Source of the DNA: an uncultured bacterium
Lineage (GTDB): Bacteria > Sysuimicrobiota > Sysuimicrobiia > Sysuimicrobiales > Sysuimicrobiaceae
Direction: 5' to 3'
Assembly: GCA_938028835.1 (NCBI GenBank)
Contig: CALIMJ010000019.1
Span: 1 to 64,000, forward strand
DNA length: 64,000 bases
The position numbers and the translations under genes were made by a program. The notes beneath the pieces were generated by a model. That model saw nothing but the letters and a program-made list of their open reading frames with translations. It was not told the origin of the DNA and searched no databases. The number at the start of each line of letters is the position of its first letter. Position 1 is the first letter of the stretch. Below, one piece after another: positions 18,462 to 25,884 of this stretch.

Positions 18462-19376
18462 ATGCGGGTGCTGTTCTTCGGCACGCCCCGCTTCGCGGTC
18501 CCCTCCCTGGAAGCCTGCGCGAGGGCGCACCGGGTGGTGGCGGTGGTGACCCAGCCCGACCGGCCCGCGGGTCGCGGTCGCCGCCTCACCTCGCCCCCAG
18601 TGGCTATCCGGGCTCGAGAACTGGGCCTCGCGGTGCTTCAGCCGGAGCGCCTGCGGGAGGCCCGCGAAGCCTTGGAATCGGCGGCGGCGGACGTAGGGGT
18701 GGTGGTGGCGTACGGCCGGGTGCTGCCCTCGTGGCTGGTCAGGCTCCCGCGCCTGGGCTGCGTGAACGTGCACCCCTCCCTGCTGCCCAAGTACCGCGGT
18801 GCCTCACCCGTGCAGGCCGCCATCCGGAGCGGCGACCCGACCGCGGGCGTTTCCGTCCTGTGGGTCACGGAGGAGCTGGACGCCGGCGATATCCTGGGCC
18901 AGAGGGAGGTCCCCGTGTCACCGGACGATACCGCGGGGACGCTGGAGGCAAAGCTGGCAGAGGAGGGCGCCCGTCTGCTCCTGGAGGTCCTGGACGCGCT
19001 GGAGCGAGGCCAGGTGCGGGGGCGCCCGCAGGACCCCGCTCAGGCCACCTACTGCGGCAAGCTGTCCAAGGAGGACGGACTCATCCGATGGGACGAGCCC
19101 CCGGAGGTGGTGGAGCGACACGTACGGGCCATGGACCCCTGGCCGGTCGCCCACACCCTGCACCGCGGTCGGGTGCTCAGGATCTGGCGGGTGCGCCCGG
19201 TGGAGGGGGAGGGGCAGCCGGGCGAAGTCCTCCGCGTGACCCCGGAGGGGTTCGTGGTGGCGGCCGGTTCGGGGGCGGTGGAGGTGGTGGAAGTGCAGCC
19301 GCCGTCCGGCCGGAGGATGACGGGCGCGGAGTACGCTCGCGGTTACCGGTTGCAGCCTGGAGACCGACTGGGCTGA
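18462..19376 (+). CDS. fmt: Methionyl-tRNA formyltransferase
   Basis: Fmt transfers a formyl group from 10-formyl-THF to initiator Met-tRNA. The protein opens with RVLFFGTPRFAVPSL, has the catalytic region NVHPSLLPKYRGASPVQ (Asn, His) and the Asp loop LDAGDILGQ. A C-terminal OB-like domain begins near residue 205. Length 304 aa is normal. It is the third gene of priA-def-fmt. A 7-bp GC hairpin (19381-19397) without a U-tract follows the stop. Confidence 0.97.
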   Translation: MRVLFFGTPRFAVPSLEACARAHRVVAVVTQPDRPAGRGRRLTSPPVAIRARELGLAVLQPERLREAREALESAAADVGVVVAYGRVLPSWLVRLPRLGCVNVHPSLLPKYRGASPVQAAIRSGDPTAGVSVLWVTEELDAGDILGQREVPVSPDDTAGTLEAKLAEEGARLLLEVLDALERGQVRGRPQDPAQATYCGKLSKEDGLIRWDEPPEVVERHVRAMDPWPVAHTLHRGRVLRIWRVRPVEGEGQPGEVLRVTPEGFVVAAGSGAVEVVEVQPPSGRRMTGAEYARGYRLQPGDRLG

Positions 19377-19445
19377 CCCGCCGCCCCGGAGGGGCGGAGG
19401 GAAATCTGGACCGTGCTCCGTTAGAATAGGGCGGGAGGTGTTGCG

Positions 19446-20138
19446 ATGCTGTTCTACGGAGGCCCGCTGTTCTGGCTGGCGGTTCTGGCCTTTGGCTTTG
19501 CCCTGTGGGCGCAGTTCAAGGTCATAAGCGCGTTCCGGCGCTACAGCCGGGTGCCCGCGGGCGTGGGGCTTTCGGGGGCGGAGGTGGCGGCCCGGATCCT
19601 GCAGGCCGCGGGCCTGTACGACGTGCGGGTCGAACCGGTGCGGGGCATGCTGTCCGACCACTACGACCCGCGCACGCGCACCTTGCGGTTGTCGCCGGAG
19701 GTGTACGGAACACCGTCCGTGGCGGCGTTGGGGGTGGCGGCCCACGAGGCGGGACACGCGCTGCAGCACCGGGAGAACTACGCGCCCCTGGCCCTGCGCA
19801 ACGCCATCGTCCCCGTGGCGGGGATCGGGTCTCAGCTGGGCATCTGGCTGTTTGTGATCGGGATGTTCCTGGGCCAGGCGGGCGGCCTCCTGATGGATCT
19901 GGGCATCCTGCTGTTCCTGGGCGTGGTGGCCTTTACCCTGGTGACCCTGCCGGTGGAGTTCGACGCCAGCCGGCGGGCGGTGGCCATGCTGCAGGCCCAC
20001 GGCCTGGTGACCCCGCGGGAGCTGGATGGGGTCAAGGCGGTGCTGGGTGCTGCGGCGTTGACCTACGTGGCGGCTGCGGCCAGTGCCATCGTGGAGCTGT
20101 TGCGGCTGGTGGCCATCCGCAATATGTCGCGGGAGTGA
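19446..20138 (+). CDS. Membrane zinc metallopeptidase, YugP family
   Basis: The 230-residue membrane protein matches the YugP (PF04298) neutral zinc metallopeptidase family. It has an N-terminal membrane anchor, the zinc-binding motif AAHEAGHALQH (about residue 100), two or three further transmembrane helices and the segment LPVEFDASRRAVAML with the likely third ligand. ATG 19446 lies behind GGGAGG. Genes of this family lie between fmt and rsmB in many Bacillota, as here. Its physiological substrate is unknown. Confidence 0.9.
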   Translation: MLFYGGPLFWLAVLAFGFALWAQFKVISAFRRYSRVPAGVGLSGAEVAARILQAAGLYDVRVEPVRGMLSDHYDPRTRTLRLSPEVYGTPSVAALGVAAHEAGHALQHRENYAPLALRNAIVPVAGIGSQLGIWLFVIGMFLGQAGGLLMDLGILLFLGVVAFTLVTLPVEFDASRRAVAMLQAHGLVTPRELDGVKAVLGAAALTYVAAAASAIVELLRLVAIRNMSRE

Positions 20139-20189
20139 GGTCAGGCCGTCCCGCGACCCGTCTTCGGGCCCCCTCCGTCCGGACGCGAG

Positions 20190-21479
20190 CTGGCGCTTAG
20201 GGTCCTCCAGCGGGTGGAGCTGGAGGGAGCCTTCAGCAACCTGGCGCTGCGGGTGGCCTTGTCCCGCTGGTCCCTCCCTCAGGGGGAACGGGAGCTGGCC
20301 ACCGAGCTGGTGTTGGGGGTGCTCCGGTGGAGGGCACGCCTGGATTGGACCCTACAGGCCAAATCCGACCGGCTCCTGCTGGAGTTACCCCCTGCAATCC
20401 GGCAGATCCTGCGCCTGGGTGCCTACCAGCTCCTGTTCCTGAAAAGGGTACCGGCCGGGGTGGCGGTGAGCTCCAGCGTGGAGCTGGCCAAGCGCTACGG
20501 ACACCCAGGAACCGCGGCCTTTACCAACGCGGTGCTGCGGCGGGTGGCGCGCGAGGGCGAAGCCCCTCCCCCGGAGGCACCCGACGAGCGCCTGTCGGTA
20601 CTCAGCAGCCACCCCCTGTGGCTGGTGCGGAGGTGGCTGGAGCGCTGGCCCGCGCGGGAGGTGGAGAAGCTGTGCGAGGCCAACAACACGGCCCCGGCGG
20701 CCCACCTGCGGGTGAACACCCTGAAGGCTGCGCCCCAGGAGGTCGCGCGGAGGCTGGCCGAGGCCGGACTGGAGGTCCGGCCAGGGTCGCTGCCCGAGGC
20801 CCTCCACGTCCGGGGTCCTCTTCCGGCGCGGCTTGCGCTGGCTGAGGAAGGCTTGGTGGTGGCGCAGGACGAGGCAGCCCTGGTGGTGGCGTACGCGGTG
20901 GATCCCCGGCCCGGCGAGCTGGTGGTGGATGCCTGCGCGGCGCCCGGTGGCAAGGCCACGCACCTGGCGGCGCTGATGGGGAACCGCGGGCGGGTGGTGG
21001 CGTGTGACGTCCACCCTCGGAAGGTGGAGGCCCTGGCCCGGCGCGCTCAGGCCCTGGGCGCGACCTGCGTGGAGGCGCGGCGGTGTGACGCCCGGGCCCT
21101 GGACGTGCGGGGTGCCGATCGTGTGCTGGTGGACGCCCCCTGCACCGGGCTCGGGGTCCTGCGGCGCAGGCCGGAAATCCGGTGGCGCGTGGCACCGGAG
21201 GACCTCCCGCGGGCGGCGGAGGTGCAGCGCGCCATTCTGAAGGGCGCGAGCGAGGCGGTCCGGAGCGGCGGTGTGCTGGTCTACAGCGTGTGCAGCAGCG
21301 AGCCGGAGGAGGGGGAGGCCGTCGTAGAATGGTTGCTGGCTTCGGGCGGATTCGTCCCCGACCCGTTCGTGGTGCCCTGGGGGGACGGGAGCCTGCGGGC
21401 GGAGGGGGGGACGTTGCGCCTGTGGCCGCACCACCACGGCACGGACGGGTACTTCGTAGCGAGGTTCCGCAGGAGATGA
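20190..21479 (+). CDS. rsmB: 16S rRNA m5C967 methyltransferase RsmB
   Basis: RsmB methylates C967 of 16S rRNA. The NusB-like N-terminal domain is followed by a Rossmann methyltransferase with VVDACAAPGGKATHLAAL, the catalytic VDAPCTGLG and YSVCSSEPEE. The first standard start, GTG 20214, has no ribosome site and would cut into family homology: the in-frame residues before it (RELALRVLQR) are the expected RsmB N-terminus. No ATG, GTG or TTG lies between the upstream stop and 20214. I therefore place the start at CTG 20190, as an inference. The stop overlaps the rlmN start. Confidence 0.88.
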   Translation: MALRVLQRVELEGAFSNLALRVALSRWSLPQGERELATELVLGVLRWRARLDWTLQAKSDRLLLELPPAIRQILRLGAYQLLFLKRVPAGVAVSSSVELAKRYGHPGTAAFTNAVLRRVAREGEAPPPEAPDERLSVLSSHPLWLVRRWLERWPAREVEKLCEANNTAPAAHLRVNTLKAAPQEVARRLAEAGLEVRPGSLPEALHVRGPLPARLALAEEGLVVAQDEAALVVAYAVDPRPGELVVDACAAPGGKATHLAALMGNRGRVVACDVHPRKVEALARRAQALGATCVEARRCDARALDVRGADRVLVDAPCTGLGVLRRRPEIRWRVAPEDLPRAAEVQRAILKGASEAVRSGGVLVYSVCSSEPEEGEAVVEWLLASGGFVPDPFVVPWGDGSLRAEGGTLRLWPHHHGTDGYFVARFRRR

Positions 21480-22564
21480 CCGAGCGCGCCGATCTCCGGT
21501 CCCTGTACCAGGAGGAGCTGGTGTCCTGGGTGGCGGGACTCAACGAGCCGCCGTACCGCGGCCGGCAGCTGGCCCGCTGGGTCCACGGCCGCGGAGCCCG
21601 CAGCTTCGAGGGGATGACGGACCTTCCCGCATCCCTCCGGCGACGGCTGGCGGAGGTAGCGCGCCTCGCGACGTTGCGGGTGGTGCGCCGGACCACGTCC
21701 GCAGACGGGTCCACCACCAAATACCTGCTGGCCTGCGAGGACGGCAGCACCGTCGAGAGCGTGTGGATGCGGTACGCGGACGGCCGGCGCAGCGCGTGCG
21801 TGTCCACCCAGGTGGGTTGCGGCATGGGCTGCACCTTCTGCGCCACCGGCCTGAGCGGGCTCGGCCGCAATCTCGCCGCGGGCGAGATCACCGACCAGGT
21901 GCACGTGATGCAGCACGACCAGGGGGAGCGGGTCACCCACGTGGTGTTCATGGGGATGGGGGAGCCCCTGGCCAACCTGGAAGCCACGGTGCGCGCCGTG
22001 CGCCTGCTGAACGCGCCGTACGGACTGGGGGTGGGTATCCGCCGGATCACGGTGTCCACCGTGGGGCTGGTCCCCCAGATCCGCCGGCTGGCGCAGTTGC
22101 GGCTGGGCTGCACCCTGGCGGTTTCCCTGCACGCGCCGGACGATGAGCTCCGAAGCCGGCTGGTACCCATCAACCGGCGGTACCCCATTTCGAGCCTGCT
22201 GGAAGCGTGCCGGGAGTACGCGGCGGTCACGGGCCGCCGGGTGACGTTCGAGTACGTGCTCCTGGAGGGAGTGAACGACACCCCGGACCACGCGCGCCGG
22301 CTGGCCGAGCGGCTGCACGGGCTGCTGGCGCACCTGAACCTCATCCCGTGGAACCCCGTCCCCTCGCTCCCCTACCGGCGCCCGGGCCCCGAGCGCGTCC
22401 GCCAGTTCGCGCGGATCGTGAGGGCGCAGGGGGTGCCGGTGACGGTGCGGGTGGAGCGCGGCGTGGACATCCTGGCGGCGTGCGGCCAGCTGCGGGAGGC
22501 CCACACGCCGGGCCGGAAGCCCGTGCAGCTGGCCCCACGCCTGGTGCCCGCGGCGGCGCCGTAA
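21476..22564 (+). CDS. rlmN: 23S rRNA/tRNA adenine-C2 methyltransferase RlmN
   Basis: This radical-SAM enzyme makes m2A2503 in 23S rRNA and m2A37 in some tRNAs. The cluster-binding motif CGMGCTFCATG, the GMGEPLAN motif, the VSLHAPDDELR segment and the C-terminal catalytic Cys in ILAACGQLR are all present. ATG 21476 overlaps the rsmB stop (ATGA) behind AGGAG; the longer open frame is not used. In Bacillota a PP2C phosphatase usually follows rlmN. Here two FHA genes take that place. Confidence 0.96.
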   Translation: MTERADLRSLYQEELVSWVAGLNEPPYRGRQLARWVHGRGARSFEGMTDLPASLRRRLAEVARLATLRVVRRTTSADGSTTKYLLACEDGSTVESVWMRYADGRRSACVSTQVGCGMGCTFCATGLSGLGRNLAAGEITDQVHVMQHDQGERVTHVVFMGMGEPLANLEATVRAVRLLNAPYGLGVGIRRITVSTVGLVPQIRRLAQLRLGCTLAVSLHAPDDELRSRLVPINRRYPISSLLEACREYAAVTGRRVTFEYVLLEGVNDTPDHARRLAERLHGLLAHLNLIPWNPVPSLPYRRPGPERVRQFARIVRAQGVPVTVRVERGVDILAACGQLREAHTPGRKPVQLAPRLVPAAAP

Positions 22565-22575
22565 CCGAGGGACGC

Positions 22576-22899
22576 GTGGATCCAGACACCCGGGTCTACC
22601 ACGTCGGCGCGCTGCCGGTCCTGCGGGTGGTGAGGGGACCAGGAGAGGGCGCGGTGCTGCTGGTGCGCGGATGCCACACCGTAGGGCGCTCACAGACCTG
22701 CGACCTCGTGCTGGCGGACCCGGGCGTGTCGAGAGAGCACGCCCGCGTGGAGCGGGGACCGGGCGGGGTAGAGGTGGTGGATCTGGGCTCCACCAACGGG
22801 ACGTTCGTGAACGGGCGGAAGGTCACCCGATGCCGGTTGCACCCCGGTGACCGCCTGCAGCTTGGCGGGGTGATCCTGGAGTACCGGGAGGTCCCGTGA
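22576..22899 (+). CDS. Small FHA-domain protein
   Basis: A 107-residue protein made of one forkhead-associated domain, which binds phosphothreonine peptides. All conserved residues are visible: VGRSQTCD, VSREHARV and STNGTFVNG. GTG 22576 follows GAGGGA closely, 11 nt after rlmN. As it lies in the same operon as a PASTA Ser/Thr kinase, it is a likely reader of that kinase's targets. It has no membrane anchor. Confidence 0.9.
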   Translation: MDPDTRVYHVGALPVLRVVRGPGEGAVLLVRGCHTVGRSQTCDLVLADPGVSREHARVERGPGGVEVVDLGSTNGTFVNGRKVTRCRLHPGDRLQLGGVILEYREVP

Positions 22900-23327
22900 A
22901 CGAGGCGCTGCGGTACGTCCTCCTGGCAGCCCTGTTTCTTTTCCTCTACCGGGTGGTGAGGGTAGTGGGAGAGGACCTGCGCGCTGCGAGCCGAGAGCTG
23001 GACCGGCCCTGGGCGGTGCTGCTGGTGGAAGAGGGACCGGGTTTGAGTCCCGGTGAAGCGTTTGCCGTTCGCGGCGAGGCGCTGCTGGGCCGGGGGACGG
23101 GCAACGACGTGGCCGTCCCGGACCCCGAGGCCGGACCGCGGCACGCCCGCCTGGTGGCCTCCGGGGACAGCTTCTGGCTGGAGGATCTGGGATGTCCCGG
23201 GGGCACGTACGTGAACGGCCGCAGGCTGGAGGCCCCCGCCCCCGTCCGGCACGGAGACCGTGTGCGCGTGGGTTCCACGGTGTTCCGTTTTCTCCAGCCC
23301 CGCGGCCCACGGGCGGCGGGCGTCTGA
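22896..23327 (+). CDS. Membrane-anchored FHA-domain protein with a degenerate ligand site
   Basis: The 143-residue protein begins with one transmembrane helix (about residues 6-22) and a short linker. An FHA-like domain follows (LGRGTGNDVAV...RHARLV...GTYVNG). The first Arg is kept, but the SxxH Ser is Pro (GPRHARL) and the STNG loop reads CPGG. Phosphothreonine binding may therefore be weakened. The GTG start overlaps the previous gene by 4 nt. The layout resembles actinobacterial FhaB-type proteins next to SEDS/PBP/kinase genes. Confidence 0.85.
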   Translation: MNEALRYVLLAALFLFLYRVVRVVGEDLRAASRELDRPWAVLLVEEGPGLSPGEAFAVRGEALLGRGTGNDVAVPDPEAGPRHARLVASGDSFWLEDLGCPGGTYVNGRRLEAPAPVRHGDRVRVGSTVFRFLQPRGPRAAGV

Positions 23328-23334
23328 GGGCAAC

Positions 23335-24570
23335 ATGCACCCGGCTGGCACCCTGCCCACGAAGGGGGTCTGGTGGAGGGGTGCGGAGCTGTACGCCTTG
23401 GCCCTGGCCGTGGGCCTAGCTGGCGCGGCCCTCGTGCACGCGAACAAGCACCCGCAGGACCCGCCTCTGGCGCTGCTGTACGTGGCCGCCGCCCTGCTGG
23501 CCTTCCCTGCCGTCGACCGGGTCCTCCAGGCCGGAGAAAGCGTGCTGCTTCCGGTTACCGCGCTGCTGGTGGCGGTGGGGCTGGTCACCACCTACCGCCT
23601 GCAGCCCCACCTGGTGGCCTACCAGGCCGCGTGGGTGTGCGGGGGACTGGCGCTGTCGGTGGCCTCGTTCCGGCTGGCATGCCGGCCCGTGAACCCGCAG
23701 CGGCTGGTAACGCCGTTGGCGGCCCTGCTGGTGACGGTGTCGTTGTTCCCCTGGGGGTGGGCGTGGGTGGGACGCGGGCTAGTGATCCGCACGCCGGCCG
23801 AGGCGGCGGTGGTGGACGTCGCCTCGGAGCTGGCCAAGCTGCTCGCACTGGCGCTGGGCGTGGCAGAGCTGCCGCGGGAGAAGGTGAGGGGCTACGTCGC
23901 CGCCGCGTGGGCTGCGGCTGCAACCCTGTGGCTGCTGCGCGGGGACGTGGGGACCGCGGCGGTGATGGTCTGGGTGGTGCTGGCCCTCGCGTACTGCGCC
24001 GGTGCGCCCCTGAGGTCTGTGGTCGCCGCAGCCGGGGGGTTCCTGGTGATGGGGGTTCTGGCGTACTTCACGATCCCGCAGGTCGCGGAGCGTCTCCGGG
24101 GGTGGGTGAACCCGTGGGCGGATCGCCTGGGCGTCGGCTACCCCCTGGTCCAGAGCCTGTTCGCGATGGCCGCGGGCGGCCTAATCGGCGCAGGCCCGGG
24201 TGCGGGGTACCCCGAACTCGTACCGCAGTCCCATGCGGGATTCGTCTTGGCCGCAGTGGCGGAGGAGTGGGGGTTTTCGGGCGTGGTGGCGCTGGTGGCG
24301 GCGTACGCGGTGTGGACGGGACGGGCGGTGCGGGCCGCCGGGCAGGCGAAGGTGCCCTGGCTTCGGTTGCTGGCTGCGGGGGCGGCGGCCCTGGTGGGCA
24401 GCCAGGCGTTCCTGGCTGCGGCAGGTGCCGCGGCCCTGCTGCCCCCTACGGACGTAGCAATGCCCTTCGTGAGCGCCAGGGGGGTCTCGGCGGCAGTGCA
24501 CCTGGCGCTGGTGGGGGCGGTGCTGGCCGCGCCGCGGGCGCGGGGGGAGCTGCCATGGGGGACCGGCTGA
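23335..24570 (+). CDS. SEDS-family (FtsW/RodA-like) membrane protein, apparently without catalytic Asp
   Basis: A 411-residue polytopic protein with about ten hydrophobic segments and SEDS family features. The long loop GGLIGAGPGAGYPELVPQSH corresponds to the GLG...P region of FtsW/RodA. SEDS glycosyltransferases need the Asp of the (H/S)TDF motif that follows, but here it reads SHAGFVLAAVAEEWG, placing Gly302 at the Asp position. By contrast the second SEDS protein in this window (ftsW) keeps HTDF. The ATG at 23335 follows TGAGGG. The 3' end overlaps the bPBP gene by 16 nt, so the two are translationally coupled. Confidence 0.85.
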   Translation: MHPAGTLPTKGVWWRGAELYALALAVGLAGAALVHANKHPQDPPLALLYVAAALLAFPAVDRVLQAGESVLLPVTALLVAVGLVTTYRLQPHLVAYQAAWVCGGLALSVASFRLACRPVNPQRLVTPLAALLVTVSLFPWGWAWVGRGLVIRTPAEAAVVDVASELAKLLALALGVAELPREKVRGYVAAAWAAAATLWLLRGDVGTAAVMVWVVLALAYCAGAPLRSVVAAAGGFLVMGVLAYFTIPQVAERLRGWVNPWADRLGVGYPLVQSLFAMAAGGLIGAGPGAGYPELVPQSHAGFVLAAVAEEWGFSGVVALVAAYAVWTGRAVRAAGQAKVPWLRLLAAGAAALVGSQAFLAAAGAAALLPPTDVAMPFVSARGVSAAVHLALVGAVLAAPRARGELPWGTG

Positions 24571-25865
24571 GAAGCCTGGCGGCGCTGCACATAGGACTTT
24601 TCGCGGTGGTGGCGGCGTGGGTGGGCTACTGGCAGGTCGTCCGCGGGCCGGACGTAGCCCATCACCCGGAAAACCCACGCCTGCTGCTGGCTGAGGACCG
24701 GGTCCAGCGGGGCCGGATTCTGGACCGGCGGCTGGAGATCCTGGCACACAGCGTCCGCCGAGGCGGCCGGACGGTGCGGGTGTATCCCAAGAAGGAGGTG
24801 TTCGCCCACCCGGTGGGCTACCGTAGCCTGCTGCTGGGCAAGGCCGGGCTTGAGGCGTCCGCGGACGCGGAACTGGTGGGCATGGCGGAGGCCGAGTCCT
24901 GGCCGGCGTTGCGCCCGCGGGCAGGCCGGCCGCGTCGCGGGCTGGACGTGGTGACCACCCTCGACGCGAGGCTGCAACGGGAGGCGTGGCTCGCACTCGG
25001 TCCCAGGGCCGGTGCTGTGGTCGTGGTGGAACTGAGCGGCGGCGTCCTGGCCAGTGCCAGCCGTCCGGGCTTTGATCCCAACCACCTGGAGGAGAGGTGG
25101 GCGGAGCTGCGGTGGTCGCCCAGCTCGCCCCTGGTCGACCGTGCGCTGAGCGGCCTGTACCCTCCCGGCAGGCCCTTCGGGATCGTCGTGCTGAGCGCGG
25201 CCCTAAGCCGCGGGCTGGTGAACCTTCACAGCCCGGTAGACTGCGGGGGTGCCGGCAGCCAGCGGATCCGCCTGGTTCGGGACATCCTCACCGGAGACTG
25301 TGACCGGGCGCTGGTCCAGCTGGGCGTGGCCCTCGGAGGCCGGGTGCTGCGGGAGGTGGCGGAGGCGGTCGGGCTGGGCCAGCTCCCGGCCACAGACGTG
25401 CCCGCCGCCGCAGGGGCGCTGCCGGAGCTGGACGGACGGGATCGGGACGTGCTGGCCCGTGTGGCCTCCGGGGACGGTGGGATGCTGGTGTCTCCCCTGC
25501 ATATGGCGGCTGTGGCGGCCACCGTGGCGCGGGGAGGCGAGCGGGTGAGCCCGTACTTCGTCCAGGCCGTGCGGGGCGAGCTGGGGATCGTGGACAGGGC
25601 CCCGGTGCGACCCGCCACGCGTATCCTGGCTCCGGAGGTGGCGCAGGCGGTGGTGGAGGCTATGAAGGTGTCCGGAAAAGGTGGGATGCCGGCCGTTACC
25701 GGGGTCGTGCGGGCGGGGAGGCGATCCGTGGGCTGGTTCGTGGGGATTGGATCGGCGCAGCAACCGAGGCTGGCGGTTGCGGTGCTGGTGGAGGGTGCAA
25801 GGGAGGAGGTAGCCGCCGCTGTGGCCCAGAAGGTCGTGGAGGCGGCCCTCAGGGTGATCCGGTAG
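24555..25865 (+). CDS. Class B PBP-like protein with all transpeptidase motifs lost
   Basis: The 436-residue protein has an N-terminal transmembrane helix, a pedestal beginning EDRVQRGRILDRR and a transpeptidase-like domain closest to actinobacterial PbpA. The catalytic motifs are gone. PGSTFK reads YPPGRPFG (Ser to Arg206, Lys to Gly209), SxN reads DCD (248-250) and KTG reads VTG (381-383). Flanking fold segments such as LVSPLHMAAVAATVARGG and GWFVGIG are well kept, and no stop or frameshift is seen. The gene is thus maintained but not as a beta-lactam-type acyltransferase. Its start overlaps the SEDS homologue gene. Confidence 0.87.
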   Translation: MGDRLRSLAALHIGLFAVVAAWVGYWQVVRGPDVAHHPENPRLLLAEDRVQRGRILDRRLEILAHSVRRGGRTVRVYPKKEVFAHPVGYRSLLLGKAGLEASADAELVGMAEAESWPALRPRAGRPRRGLDVVTTLDARLQREAWLALGPRAGAVVVVELSGGVLASASRPGFDPNHLEERWAELRWSPSSPLVDRALSGLYPPGRPFGIVVLSAALSRGLVNLHSPVDCGGAGSQRIRLVRDILTGDCDRALVQLGVALGGRVLREVAEAVGLGQLPATDVPAAAGALPELDGRDRDVLARVASGDGGMLVSPLHMAAVAATVARGGERVSPYFVQAVRGELGIVDRAPVRPATRILAPEVAQAVVEAMKVSGKGGMPAVTGVVRAGRRSVGWFVGIGSAQQPRLAVAVLVEGAREEVAAAVAQKVVEAALRVIR

Positions 25866-25884
25866 GCCCGAAGGTCAGGGAGGC

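Noticed and set aside
19381-19397. Hairpin CCGCCCC-GGA-GGGGCGG after fmt as a terminator
   Set aside because: No U-tract follows and the next gene lies in the same direction; it is noted only as a possible structure.
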